Positions 41,995-54,009 of a stretch of 64,000 nucleotides of DNA are shown one piece after another. Origin of the DNA: Ustilago trichophora (lineage: Eukaryota; Basidiomycota; Ustilaginomycetes; Ustilaginales; Ustilaginaceae); contig OOIN01000028.1 of the NCBI GenBank assembly GCA_900323505.1, forward strand, positions 620,001 through 684,000, read 5' to 3'. The notes beneath the pieces were generated by a model. It saw nothing but the letters and a program-made list of their open reading frames with translations. It was not told where the DNA came from and made no database searches. Position 1 is the stretch's first letter, and each line of letters starts with the position of its first letter. Position numbers and translations under genes: made by a program.

Positions 41995-44625
41995 ATGCCG
42001 CGAAATATTCTGTCCATTCCTCCCAAGCGCTCTCCTGCCATTTCCACTCCTCTCACCGCAGCCATCCGCAACTACATCTCGCAAAACTACACCGATACGC
42101 ACCCCGAAGCTTTTTCCAACGATATTCGCGACTTCGTCCGTCTCCGCGATCAAATCGGATCCGTCGAAGTCCACGTCTCTGCCATCGAGCCTCTGCTACG
42201 GTATCATGCGCAGCTAGTCTTCTTCTCGACCAAGTTCCCCGCAAACATCAACCTTTCATTTCCCTGGTCACTCTCCTTCCCTTCCTCTCTTCCATCATGG
42301 ACCAGTACGATTTCGGGTGCGATGGAGGCGACAAAATCGGCTGAAGCTGGTCCCGCCTCCGGCATTGCCTACGCCACAAGTGACACAGTGGCGCACCCGG
42401 ACTTAGCCTTTGAACGTGCAAATCTGCTGTTCAGCCTCGCCGCCCTCTACTCTGCCCTCGGCTGCGCAGAATCTCGTGCGGAGAAGCAAAGCATCAAGCG
42501 CGCCACGGCCTGGTTCCAGAACGCGGCCGGAGTGCTACAGCACATTATCGACAATCTCGTCGAGCCTACCAAGCATCTCTCCCCTCCATCGATCGACCTG
42601 AATCCACGCCTGCTAAGCTGTATACGCGATCTAATGCTGGCTCAGGCCCAAGAGTGTTTCTGGCAAAAGGCGGTCGTAGACCGGCTCAAGGATGCGACGA
42701 TCGCAAAACTTGCTGAAAAAGTTGCCGAACACTACGCATCGGCGCTAGCAGCTGTCAACGAGACCCCCGAGGAAGGGATCACTGCGACGACCACGAGTAG
42801 AATCACGCTCCCTTCAGGCTGGGAGAACCACCTCACGGTGAAAAGGTGGCATTTTACCGCGGCGGCACAGTATCGCAAAGCGTGCGATGATTTGGGTGCT
42901 AATCGATACGGCGACGAGCTGGGGCGGCTGCTTTTGGCGGAACAGCATGTGAAAAAGGCGCTCGATTCGGCCAAGCGCGGTGTCAGCGATGCTATCACCA
43001 GCGATCTCAAAAGTTTGCAAGCAATTCTGCAGTCCAACATCGCCCGTGCTACAAGGGACAACGACCTGATCTACTTGGAAGCCGTCACTCCAGCAACGCA
43101 GCTCTCGCCTATTCAACCTGCGGCGATGGTAAAACCAGTCACTCCAGTCGAGGTGAACCAGCCGATTGTGCATTTACGCGACTCTCCACAGCCAGCATAC
43201 GGAAGACCTCTCTTTGCTGAACTTGTGCCGTACAGTGTTCATCTGGCAATAAGTATCTATGACGACAGAAAAGATTCTTTCGTGCGCGATACGATTGGGG
43301 GCAGGAGGGACGAGCTCGATGTCCTTGCCACCAGTACTTTGCAGAGTCTCAATCTGCCTGGATCCCTTCAAGCGCTCGAACAGCCGATGGGATTGCCCCA
43401 GTCGCTATTACGCAAGCACGAAGAAGTAGTGGCTGAGGGAGGCTTAGAACGGCTCCAACGCATTGCGCACGACGTGGCGCGCATTGCCACTACCGATCGG
43501 GACACGCTCGCAGAAGCACTGGCACTCATCGAACATGAAGAGCGCGAAGACGAATCTGTCCGTGCCTCGTTCGCCGGTCAAGGCTGGGGCAGGCAGAGCA
43601 GCAGCGAGGTGAACCGAGAGCTCAAAGCTCAGGCTGCCGAGTACCATGGGACGCTCGTGAAAGCTGCTGCGAGTGACGAGATTGTTAGACGGAAACTGGA
43701 AGATTGGGAGGATCTCATCGGCGTGCTCGGTGGCAACGTGGATGGGCTGGAAGCTTTTGTGCCTTCTTCGAACCCATCTTTGTCTTCAAGTAGTGGTGGA
43801 AGCAGAGGCTCGGATAGACAGGTGCAAGCAGTTCGAGCGCTACGCGAGTCGCTCGAACACCTGGATGATTTGCTCGATTCGCGATCTGCTTGCGTGACGG
43901 AGGCCAAAGCAATGGCGGCAAGCGACGACATTCGACCGCTGGTCATGCGGGAAGCTGCCTCCCTGTCCTCGACCAACACCACCGGCAGCATTGCGGGCGA
44001 GGTGACAGCAGCAGATTTCGAAGAGCTCTTTGACCGTGAATTGTCCAAGTACACTCGCTTCAAACTCGACCTGGACTCCTCGGCCTCTGCCCAAGAATCA
44101 CTGCTTGACACCATCAAGGAGCGCAACACCGCCTTTGTCGAAGCCCGCAAGTCCGATGCGACGATCCAACGCCGCGAAAAGGCGCTCCAAAATCTCGATG
44201 CCGCCTACGTCAAGTACAGAGAGCTCAGCAGCAATCTTGTGGAAGGGCTGGAGTTCTACAATGGTCTAGCAAAGATCTTGAGCAGCTATAGAGATGGGGT
44301 GAAAGAATGGGCCAGAGCGAGACAGGTCGATTTGCATTGGTTGATTCACCAAATGGGGCGGGTGAGTGTTCAGGACCAACACCAACAGCCCCAACAGCAG
44401 CAGGAACCGCAAGAGCAAAGGTCTGATCAAGTGCATCAGAAACAGGCTCTTTCAGAAGTTCATGCGCCGGCTAGACAAACCAGGAGCAAGACCCGTACCT
44501 GCTCCCAAGCGACACAACAGCAACAACCGCAGCACGAGTTTGAGGCTCCTCAACCGCAGGCCCAGCCTCCACCGCCGCAATGGGGAGCCCTGCCGCCCGG
44601 AGCAAAGATCCAATTCCGAGACTAA
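41995..44625 (+). CDS. RIM20: BRO1-domain protein Rim20/PalA (alkaline-pH signalling)
   Basis: Single exon, 876 aa, from ATG at 41995. The BRO1 domain fills about residues 1-390, starting with the family's NILSIPPKRS, then LLRYHAQLVFFSTKFP, FERANLLFSLAALYSALG and the WFQNAAGVLQHI helix. The V-shaped coiled-coil domain that binds YPxL/I motifs covers about 420-760. The tail is Gln/Pro-rich and ends PPGAKIQFRD. The opening sequence and PPF-like BRO1 start fit PalA/Rim20 better than Bro1, which would carry a ubiquitin-hydrolase-activating proline motif; that distinction is an inference. Rim20 bridges the ESCRT-III subunit Snf7 to the transcription factor Rim101/PacC so that Rim13 can cleave it at alkaline pH. 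VPS25, in the same window, acts upstream in that pathway. Confidence 0.85.
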   Translation: MPRNILSIPPKRSPAISTPLTAAIRNYISQNYTDTHPEAFSNDIRDFVRLRDQIGSVEVHVSAIEPLLRYHAQLVFFSTKFPANINLSFPWSLSFPSSLPSWTSTISGAMEATKSAEAGPASGIAYATSDTVAHPDLAFERANLLFSLAALYSALGCAESRAEKQSIKRATAWFQNAAGVLQHIIDNLVEPTKHLSPPSIDLNPRLLSCIRDLMLAQAQECFWQKAVVDRLKDATIAKLAEKVAEHYASALAAVNETPEEGITATTTSRITLPSGWENHLTVKRWHFTAAAQYRKACDDLGANRYGDELGRLLLAEQHVKKALDSAKRGVSDAITSDLKSLQAILQSNIARATRDNDLIYLEAVTPATQLSPIQPAAMVKPVTPVEVNQPIVHLRDSPQPAYGRPLFAELVPYSVHLAISIYDDRKDSFVRDTIGGRRDELDVLATSTLQSLNLPGSLQALEQPMGLPQSLLRKHEEVVAEGGLERLQRIAHDVARIATTDRDTLAEALALIEHEEREDESVRASFAGQGWGRQSSSEVNRELKAQAAEYHGTLVKAAASDEIVRRKLEDWEDLIGVLGGNVDGLEAFVPSSNPSLSSSSGGSRGSDRQVQAVRALRESLEHLDDLLDSRSACVTEAKAMAASDDIRPLVMREAASLSSTNTTGSIAGEVTAADFEELFDRELSKYTRFKLDLDSSASAQESLLDTIKERNTAFVEARKSDATIQRREKALQNLDAAYVKYRELSSNLVEGLEFYNGLAKILSSYRDGVKEWARARQVDLHWLIHQMGRVSVQDQHQQPQQQQEPQEQRSDQVHQKQALSEVHAPARQTRSKTRTCSQATQQQQPQHEFEAPQPQAQPPPPQWGALPPGAKIQFRD

Positions 44626-44899
44626 AGGTTTACGCTGCAACACAAATATCGTAATGGAACATAACGCGCGCGTGTTCACCCTCTTTTCTGCCTGATCCAA
44701 GATGTACGTCTGGTGCGCGTCGGTATGATTGAGAACAAGCATCACGCGCGATGGAAAGGAGACAAAGTGTGAGTGGATGGAAAGAATGTTATTGTCCATT
44801 GTTGTCATGAATGCGATGGAGTGAGATGCGCTAAGTACATTGGAAGCATTGTGTTAGTGCGTGCGATTCCGAGAGAAAGATGCAGGTGATGTAGCGGGA

Positions 44900-46289
44900 T
44901 CAGAGAAGCGTAGAAGCGAGCGCAAGACCAGTCAGGGCAAGCACAGCGTTAGTAACGCTCATCTGGTTGGACACAGCACCCGAGCTAGACCCCGATCCAG
45001 AGGAATTGGAGCTGGAGCCGGATTTAGTCGCATTACCGATGACCTTGGCAGTGTACTGAACCCTGTTCATCATAGCTGCGGCCTGGAAGACGCTTCCGTT
45101 GCCCTGATCGTAGTAGTCGGTCAGTACAAAAGTAGGGTAGGTCTGGCCGTGCAGACTGGCGCAGTTGTTAGCATCGCTCATGATGGAGTTGTAGCTGTTG
45201 GTGGTGGTAATTTGGGCCGTGTTGGGGATGAGGACGGTGGTGCCAAAGAGATTAAAGGAGGAGTCGAGGTAGTGGTTGATAAGGTACATGAGGTTGGACG
45301 GGGAGGAAGCTTGGTTGATACGGTCGATGGAGCAGTTGAAGGGGGTCGAAGTTTGGTCGTAAGGGTTTTCCCAGGTGTTTTGGAAGTGGGGCAGAATGTA
45401 AGGAACGGAAGATACGTCGGCCGAGTTGTCGATAAAGACGACGACGGTCTTGCCCGAGTCGATGAGGGAGCCGAGGGTGGGCCAGGAATACTTGGAGAGG
45501 GCGGCAGAGCCAGGTGCATAGACCTTGGAGGCGAGACCAGTCGACTGGAAGGCAGAGGCAAATGAGGTTGCGGGCTGGTCGTCGGCGTTGACGATGAGGA
45601 TGGTGATGACGTCGTTAGGGTTGGAGTCGACCCAAGACTTGACCTTGGAGAGGTAGCTCTCGAGGGTTCCGCCATTCTCAAGTTGGCAGCTGTACAGAGT
45701 TACGAAATGGGTTGAAGAAATGAGGTTAGCCAGAGACACAGTTGGTGACTGGGGCACGGATAATGAAGTGGTGGGGAGGCCTGTCAAAGAGAGCGCGATT
45801 AATTTTGGCATGCAGAATGTGGGTGAATACGTACGAAGAGTGGCAAAGATCAATACTGGAGCCAGAAGTCGAGTTGGAGCTTTTGTGGGCCTGCACCTGG
45901 AGGAGACGGATGCCGTCATTGAGCTGGGTGGTGACGGTCTGCTCTTGGTTCTTACCGGCCGAAGCGCCTTGAAGAGTGCCGACGGCATAGCTGTTGTGCG
46001 CGCCAATGTAGGTGACGTTGGAATAGAGACGGTTGCAGAGCGAGGCGTCTCCGTTGCAGACACTGGCGCGCTTTGCGAGAGGAGGGGCCTCGTCGTAGGC
46101 GAGACTGCGCTCGGACGAAGGCGGCTGTGCAAAGTCGCATTGGAAGCTAGCGTGAACAGGCTGGCACGCGGAAAGAGCTTGGCGGGCTTCAAGACTGGTA
46201 GGATCAGGGTTAGGGAGGGCGGTGGCGAAGTTGGTGGTAAGCAATGCCACGGCCAAGATGGCACTGAGAAGCTGAGTGAATCGGAACAT
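44900..46289 (-). CDS. secreted, probably GPI-anchored PLC-like phosphodiesterase (two exons)
   Basis: Exons 46289..45835 and 45689..44900 give 414 aa; the donor is GTACGT, the acceptor is GTACAG, and phase 2 is restored as the serine in LCHSSCQLENGG. The start ATG at 46289 opens a signal peptide (LLSAILAVALLTTNFATA). The PI-PLC X-like core shows YIGAHNSYAVG with the first catalytic histidine, then IRLLQVQAHK (a QxQ-type metal region), LCHSSC, and VVVFIDNSADVS. The carboxy end is Ser/Gly-rich followed by a hydrophobic stretch, typical of a GPI signal. Related fungal proteins are extracellular and mostly uncharacterised. The calcium-binding residues of classical eukaryotic PLC are not all recognisable, so substrate and activity are uncertain. 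Confidence 0.87.
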
Positions 46290-47033
46290 GGTTGGAAAAT
46301 AGATGAAAGACGCCGGCGTCTTGTTTCGTTGTTGATGTCGAGTCAATGAGGAGAAGCGAGCCAGTCACTTGTTAGTATGAAGAGAAGAGATGGTGACCAG
46401 AACAATGAAGATGGTGGTGGTCGATAAAATAGAAGAAGCGTCGGCTGTCGAATGGTGTTGAACTTTGGGGCGAGAAAGAGAGAGCGAGACTGAAAAAGGA
46501 AGGTGTGTCGCGAGGTGTGAGGAGAGGAAATGTGATGGCGAAGCGAGAAAGGGAAGAGGAGTGAGTGAGTGATATGTGTCAATGGATGATTCAAAGGACA
46601 AGCAAGGCAGCTTGGCTCGGAGTGATTTCAACAGGGTTCTTTCTACTGTACTGTACAGTAGAGTGTATGCTGTCTAATCACCGCATCGTCTGAAAGCGCA
46701 CAGCACACTTAAAGTCCAAGGCAGTGCTTCTGCAGGGTGCCGAGCAGTGTTGATCTCAGATGGAAATTTTCAAGACAAGAAGCGCGCAAAATTCATTTTC
46801 CCCAATATTATTCGCCGTGCCATGCGTGCCGTGCCGAATCTGCCAAGACTTCTGCTGACACTCTAACAAGAACAACCTCGGCGCACCGCCAACGCGGCAT
46901 TCATCGAATATGACCATGGCGCAAAGAAACAGCGTACTCATGTGTCGATTCAAAGCCTTGTGTGATATCTTTATACATGTAGCAAAGTGCCATTATAACC
47001 CTAAAGAAACCATTCGATTGCGCAAACAGAGCC
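46290..47033. other. gene-free spacer
   Basis: The spacer holds the PLC-like upstream region and the MFS gene's 3' flank. TACTGTACTGTACAGTA is at 46643-46659. No gene was seen. Confidence 0.5.
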
Positions 47034-48708
47034 CTAAGCAGTCGAAACCATCTTCTGTGCTCGACGCAGTTTGGCACCGAACGCAAGAAGCACCGCCAAA
47101 GTGGCCAATGTCAATGCAGCAGTCACAATCGCCTGTACGACATATGCCTTGGTGAAGCCCTCGAACGACCACTCGGGCACGAAAAACGGCGCCGAAAAGG
47201 CGAGCAAGCACTTGACAAAGTTGAACAGTGCGATGCCGTGGACAGCCTGCGTGATGTACGACTCGATAATATAGGTCTGCAGGATACCACCCGCCGCAGA
47301 GTTCGCGACGTAGTACACACCGATACCGCCGATTACCTCAACAGGCCAAGCCATTTTCTTGGCGTACCCGATTCCGTACAGCAGCAGACCGATGGTGAGC
47401 AGCACAGTGTGGGGAAGCAGCGCCCAAAGTCGGTATTCGGGCACACGCTTGCCTTGGTTCGAGCCGTTCGAGTTTCGGCCGACGAAAAAGTTGACAGTCC
47501 AATCACTGACGTAGCCACCAGCGAACTTGCCGATCAAAGCACCCACTGCAGCCGCAAGGAACGAAAGACCGACCTGTACGTTGGTGAAGTGCCAAGGAGG
47601 TCGAGGGAATACTTGAGGGCTCACCACCGTAAATCCGACCGACCACATGAAGATGACGGCGTACAGGATCGAGGGAAGGATAAGAGGTGCATACATGGCC
47701 ATCTTGAGCGGCATCACAATCTCCTTGACGAATCGGCCAGGCTCCTTCCACGGATACCAAGCTGCGCCAACGCGTCCGTAAGAACCGCTTTCCAAAGCAC
47801 CAGCGTTGGCAAGCGGAGGAGTCGAAGTGCCGTGTTCGATCGAGTGCGAGTCCTTCTTTTCCGAGTCGTCGACCGTCGAAGTTGCGTTGTGCGAACCATC
47901 AGTGATAGCAGATGGATGCGAAGTGTAGCGCGTCTCGGGGACAAACAGCAAGATGCAGACCCACAGAGCGCCGGCAAGGATGAGGGTCAGGTAGTAGACT
48001 GCAGTAGAGATATGATGCGAAAAGGAACAAGATCGTTAGTTAGGTTCAGCTTTTATATTCAATAGAAAAGGTACTTACCCCATCGCCAATCGGTGGTACG
48101 AGTCAAGATACCAGCACCGATAACAGGGGCTGTGACAGGACCAGCGATCAGGAGAACAGTCCATGCGGCGACAGCAGCACCCCTGTGCTCCGGCTGGAAT
48201 GTTTCGGAGATGAGTGAAGCCGGCACAGTTTGGGAAACGGATGCGGTGAAGCCTGCAAAGAATCGAGCGGCGGCAAAGCTGTCGTAGCTACCTGCTCGAG
48301 CCAGCCAGACAGTGCAAGGAATGTAGAGCGTCCAAGCAATGATGTAGGCTGGACGACGGCCCAGAGACTCGGCAATGGCGTTCCACAGAAGAGGACCAGT
48401 GCCGAGACCGAGGATGCCGATACCGATGGTGTTGGCAGTCGCGGCAATTGTTCGATGGAAGGCGACCGAGACTTGGTGGAAAGCCTGTGACAGATTCATA
48501 GCCATAGAGCAAGGTTGATTGTCAGTATCACGTGGCGTGGCTGCTCTTGCAAGTGGGAGAGTGCATCACGTACAGTCAAGTGAGCTGCGGCCATCTCGTT
48601 GGCTGCGAAAGCGGTAAGCGAGACGGTGGCAAGCATGAGAAGCTTCCTCCATGTCGGAAGGTTGTATGGGTGGTTGGGATCCGGATGGTTGAGCTGACCG
48701 GACCTCAT
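47034..48708 (-). CDS. MFS drug/polyamine-type transporter (three exons)
   Basis: Exons 48708..48574, 48484..48079 and 47998..47034 give 501 aa; GTACGT and GTAAGT donors are in phase. The first helix is LLMLATVSLTAFAANEMA. The second follows exon 2 (ANTIGIGILGLGTGPLLW) and is followed by AESLGRRPAYIIAW, the loop 2-3 motif of major facilitator proteins. ARFFAGFTASVSQTVPASLI and GPVTAPVIGAGI correspond to the fourth and fifth helices (motif C region). A long hydrophilic central loop rich in Ser/Asp separates the halves, and six further helices follow. This resembles fungal DHA1/TPO-type exporters. The substrate is unknown; no biosynthetic genes accompany it. The basic ending AKLRRAQKMVSTA is cytosolic. 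Confidence 0.88.
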
Positions 48709-51700
48709 GATGTCGCAGTCTTAGAAAGAGGTTGCGATCGAGCTGATTGGATGTCGATGGTTCAACGGACGAGGTACAAGAAGGAGAGGGGTGGTGTAAG
48801 ATGTGTGGCTGAGCGAGGGGGTGGTGGGGATGAACGGGTGTTGTCCTGGTCAAAGTGGATGGGGGGTTTAAGTACTGTAAGAGACGAAGGGATAGCACAA
48901 AGCGCAGCTTGGTTCTGGACTGTAGCCAGGGCAGGAAGCAGTGCGGGGTCGTGGGAAGGAGCACCTCTGTTTCGAAGAGCAGCAAGTTGATGCAGGTGCG
49001 ACGGGGGAAAGACCAGGTCTGGCAGCAAGACCCGGAAAGTGGGTATTGAAAGAAACGTGGCGCTAGAGGAAAGGGTAGAGAGCAGAGGCTCGAGCTTGCA
49101 AATGATTAGAGGTGATGACTGCAGGGTAAGGGGCGTGAGGGGAGAGAAGATTGGAGATGGTCAGGCCATCGTTCGGATTGGGGAACGGAAGACTCGGAAC
49201 GGCTCAAGCAAGCAAGAGGACGGGGACGGCTCAGGCAGGCGACGACGAGAAGTAAAAGCATCAGCGCAGATGGTAAGGAAGAGGCTATTGAGCTGCTGGT
49301 CAACCAGGTACCAAGATCACCTCGAGTCTTGCACATGCGTAGAAGGACAAGTGGTGAGAATGCCGGTGAGAGGGTGCGACACAGGGCGAGAAGCACATGC
49401 TGGGTTGTTTCATGGCCTCGGCTATCCAAGCGACGAAACCACGAGAGCAAGCAAAAATGTAGCCATGCCCAGGCACACGGAGCAAAATGGGTCGAGCACG
49501 ATGAGAAGCGAGACAAAACTTTTCTTTGCCTACCTAGGACGGCCAACTCGCACGCACGGAGAGGTGTACGGTAAGTCCATTCGACCATCGCACCACGCAT
49601 CCTGAGTGCAACGAGCGTGAGTGAGAGCCTGTTACTGTGGAACGACATGCAAGCTCAGGGTTGAGCGGGGGAGACGGAGTTTTGTATTGTATCTGTCAAA
49701 CGTGAGCACGAGAGGAGTCATCAGATGAGCTGGGAGAGCGAAAAAGCGGCAGGATCTAGCCGACGGTTTGATGTCTGCCCGCGCCGTGCAATGTTGGAAC
49801 TCCGCTTGGCAAGCGCCGTGCAAACCGCCGCTGCCGAATTTCTCTTTAACTGCACTTTGTCTTTGGTGACCGATGCTCTCATCTGTTCATTCCCACACAG
49901 CATTATTGGGATGCTGTCAAGCCTGCTTGTGGAGCAAGCCAAATAATTTCGATGAACCACACATGCTCAAGCGTAAGCGTTCTTGGCATGGCAATATTGA
50001 CAGTGGTTGCAGAGGTGACCGTGTTAAGCATGCATGCATGCATGGAGAGAGGACAGCGAGTCCAAGATCAATGCAGAACAGGGGCGAGAGAGCGATGGGG
50101 AATGGCTCGTACCTTCCGATTTGACACAACTGGGTCGACCTCGTGCGGGGTAAGTTGATTACATTGTAGCAAGCCCGCGGAGCCCCACGATTCTCATTTC
50201 CGAACAACCTGAGAGTTGGTTGTAAAGCAAATGAACCAAGACGGATCGATTGGGAGGAGAGTAGTCGTAGCAAGGCGTGGTGACGAATGTACAGTACTGT
50301 ATGGGACAGCCACCGAGAGTTGACAACATGAATAAACTCCCGAACAAAGTGGCCAGCAAAGCGTCGAGATTCCGCGACTTCCTTCTGCAATTGACCGGCG
50401 CGAGCGCCTTTTCGCACGAAACATTTGGTCAAGATCCACCTTTCTCGACCGACTAAACAATATACTTTACTACCCCGCCAGCTGTCGAGAACATTCCTCA
50501 CAAGGCTGCTCGCGACTCTTTCAGTCAGCTGTTCTGCCCAAGACACGTGGTACGATGCTTTGCTCTGACAGTTGGAGGACCTTCCATGGAGCGGTGTAAT
50601 CTGTCCGCACTTTGTTTCAACTCGAGCTTCCTTCCGCCGCCGTCGGCACCTTCAATCTACGCAGACATTCAAGCCCTTTCCTCCTCATTCTTACTCCGCA
50701 CGAGCTTGATGTGAATACCCAGACTCGCTGCCATTACGGATCTTTTGGCCGTTGACCCTTGTACTCAGACGCCGAGACGATGCTATCGAGTCGATCGTGT
50801 GGTCTTGACCCTTGTGGCAATGGCAGCAAAACCGTTGTATCCGCGCATCTTTGAAGCTCCCTCGGCCGACTCTGTTTTGCAGATGTCCTCTCACTCGTAC
50901 GTCTGGTCGCGTTTCGTTCCCTGTCTTCCATCTACCCCGCAAAAGCAAGCCAAGACGCTTGTCTGCCAAGCTTTTCTTTGTGTAGCGGCGTTTTCCAATC
51001 ATGCACTCGGATCTTATCATTCCGGGCTCTACGCTCTGATCGTCTGTTATCGTGGGAAGAGCTGCTGATTATCTGACTTCTGGGTCTGCGCTTCCGACAT
51101 TTCCACATCGCTCTACTCGCGCTGTTGCGAGGTCAGCCAGTCAGAAGCAAGGCCTGCATCCTGAAGAGAATGAGGCTTTCGCCGCAATGTAGCACCCTCG
51201 CCCGGAGTCTTGTGGATGCCTTTGCCACTAGTCTCGCTTGACACGAAATCAGAGTTGTTCGCTGTTAGCTGCCCGTTCCGAGGTCTCGGATCTTTCCTTA
51301 CGATTGACAACGGCTGTACAGTACATTGCTAACGTAGTTCTCGACACAGCGTACAGCTTCTGTCCGTCAATCCGTTCCGCCAGCTGAACGTACTAAGTCT
51401 CTAACAACCGAGCGAGCATCCTGCGCCAGGTAGCGCCTCATATTCGCAATCTCGGTCGACCAAACCCTCGCGCCGCTTGACCGTTGCTGTTGCTCGACGT
51501 TTGAGCTTGCTTCCAGGTGCGCAAAAGTAAGGGGTCGTCGATCCTCAATCAGCAAGGCGTTCAATGTTCTCTGAGATTGTGCAGCTGTCAAGCCCTGCCG
51601 CGCGGGTCACGGAGTGCAGCTTCTTAGCGGACTTTTTCCACAAAGTGTTAGGCCTAATACCGATGACAATCCACGCGTCGGGAGGAGTCTAAATTTGTGA

Positions 51701-51869
51701 CCTTCTTGTGAAATTGTGAAACCCGCGTTCCGTGCGTCGGCACAGGCGCAGACCTGCAGGCTGCACTTGAGCTGAGCTTGTAATTTTGGCCTCGGAAATC
51801 CCGAGACAAAACTGCACAGCCATGCAAACCAAGCACACGCGAGCACGGCCCAAGCGTTGTTCTGTCGCC

Positions 51870-51871
<2 letters not shown>

Positions 51872-51907
<36 letters not shown>
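51872..51907 (+). repeat. (CT)n microsatellite
   Basis: About 18 CT units lie within the large divergent gap. Confidence 0.9.
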
Positions 51908-51910
<3 letters not shown>

Positions 51911-53306
51911 TACGATGTCGTCAACGTAGAGGCTTCTCAGAGCCACATGTGCTGCAGGCTTGGTCGTACAACCAAGAGCAGCAATGCTACGGCACAATTT
52001 GCAGGTTGACATGCTACCACGGCTTGACAAAAGAATCAAGGGGAAGGAGCAGAACAAGAATCATTCTACGAACCGCTCTGATGGCGTCAACCTGCGTCAA
52101 GACTGAGGACACGCCGATGATGGCCCGCGCTCAAGAACAAGATTTCTCGGTCTGTTCATCTTTGTGCTAGAGGAAAGAGAATTGGCCGGACTCTGACGCG
52201 AGGGCAAAAGTCCATCAGCTTTTCGTCAGCGGCGTGAAGATTTGTTACCAGGTGTTGAGGGCGTACAAAGTCGACCGTTCAAAATCAGTCTTGGCGAGAA
52301 GGAGCAACTACTGTATGCTATTTCAACATGTGAGACGAGCAAAGGAGGCGGCAGGGCGAGTGCGGCAGGGGCCAATAAAGGCTGCAGAGGCTGCAGAACG
52401 CGTGCATTTTTGGGGTTTGTCCCCCTGATTCGGTTGATTCCTGCACTTTGATCTTGCCAATCCGTCTACGATTCCAACATGATGCTGTTGATATAGGCAC
52501 CACAAACTGGTTGTCTATCTTGACGTTCAGCTTCTTCTTAGCCAAAGATTGAGGGTGGAATTGCAGGGAAAAAAAGGTACCTGATTGCCGAGAAGCCATT
52601 TGCAGCATTCTGCCGTCATACGTTGACAGAATTAGAAGCATGCTCACATTCGTTTCAGCTCGAGGCTTGCTTCTGTACTGTAATCTGTTTCTCTCTCTCA
52701 CGAGGCGCTCATCACTTCAGCATCTTGTTTTGACATGAGATCTGCCAACGTCTTATCCTCACTTTCCAAGTCACCGCTCGGAGAGCAATCTCTTGGGAAC
52801 CACCTGAATACTGAAATAGATTGTGGGCTGAATATAAAATCCACACAGCCGATGGCTGGTATCAAGCAAGGCGGGACGTGCATTTGTTGCTTCTCCTGTT
52901 GGTTGCGCACCGTATGCATGCTCAAATCTTGAGAGAGAGGGAGAGAACAAAGGGCAGGGCTCGTTATAACTATAAGAAAAAGCGAAGCTCGAGGTGGACG
53001 ATGATGAAAGGGTATCACTAAAAAGGGGGTTGACTGTACCGAGAGGGGCAGAAATCGCCGAAATCTTGAAAAGCAGGTCTGCCAGGTACATAAGGACCAT
53101 GCTTAGCCACTGATCCCCGGACTCAAGGTTTCCCAGCAGCAATGCCCGCGCATTGATAGTAGACAGAGAGTGTCTATGTACGCGAAATGAAGTTTCCAAC
53201 TTGAGAGAGAAACAGTTGCCCACTCACGCCTGACGCCAGCGCCGAAGCCAAGCGTATGGAAAACTCAACGCCTGCAGTACTGTACACACCTTAAACTTGG
53301 GCCTTT

Positions 53307-53309
<3 letters not shown>

Positions 53310-53347
<38 letters not shown>
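53310..53347 (+). repeat. 38-base T-run
   Basis: An uninterrupted homopolymer lies about 660 bp upstream of the CSC1-type start. It could be a reverse-oriented poly(A) tail of a retroposed sequence or simple slippage; the flanks did not reveal which. Confidence 0.9.
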
Positions 53348-53350
<3 letters not shown>

Positions 53351-54009
53351 CTTTTTTCCTATAATTTGCTGCAGGGATGAACTGACGCTGAGCTCAAACG
53401 ACGCGCTGTCAAAGCTTGTGTCATGCTTCAGTATCTCGATTCTCCTCCTTCTCAAACCTCATTTCTTTCCTTTGACTCCGTTCCATCATATCTCCCTCTC
53501 AACCTCACCATCATCGTCATCGAGCGGTTGAAGAACGGCTTCCTTCACCTCTCAACATCTTGCTCCCACCTTTCATCCATTCTCGTCACGATCGCAAATA
53601 GACCGTCTCACTGCCTTCGATCGCTTGCAGACGCATCCAGGCCTTTTTGCGACCTGCACGGCCCTCTCCTCTACGCATCCTTTTCCAACACTCTTCTTCA
53701 TCCTTGACCACGAACGGACCGGCTCCTTTGCAATACGATCGTCTTCGACACTTTACCCTACATCTTTTATCCTCGGCGAGCTGGGCTCTCCTCTACGCCC
53801 CAGTGTCCCAACTTCGTCCATAGACGCTCACCATCAAATCGAGACGTACACGCGCCTTCCATCGTCTCGACCATATATCCGTGGCTCTGCTCTAACTTCA
53901 AATCAGCTGCGTGGCTTTGATCTGATTGCCTTTGATAAAAGGAGATCCGGCAGGCTCCAACCTTTCTCTTCAGAGCGGCCTCTGTGACGTACCTGCCACT
54001 TCAAACACC

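Larger units (their letters stand above)
48709..54009. other. 5.3-kb gene-free divergent region
   Basis: The region lies between the divergent MFS (-) and CSC1-type (+) genes. All frames are short and none carries a recognisable domain. It holds a (CT)n microsatellite at 51872-51907, a 38-base T-run at 53310-53347, a GCATGCATGCATGCATG repeat around 50030-50044, and several TGTACAGTAC motifs (50288-50301, 51314-51324, 53275-53286). The last 600 bp before the CSC1 start are pyrimidine-rich, as in a long 5' leader. Confidence 0.5.

Noticed and set aside
44861..45565. 234-codon plus-strand frame opposite the PLC-like gene
   Set aside because: Gly/Val-rich antisense shadow of a well-supported secreted protein.
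49039..49605. 188-codon frame in the second gene desert
   Set aside because: Composition is Arg/Gly/Ser-rich without motifs; an antisense frame of similar length overlaps it.
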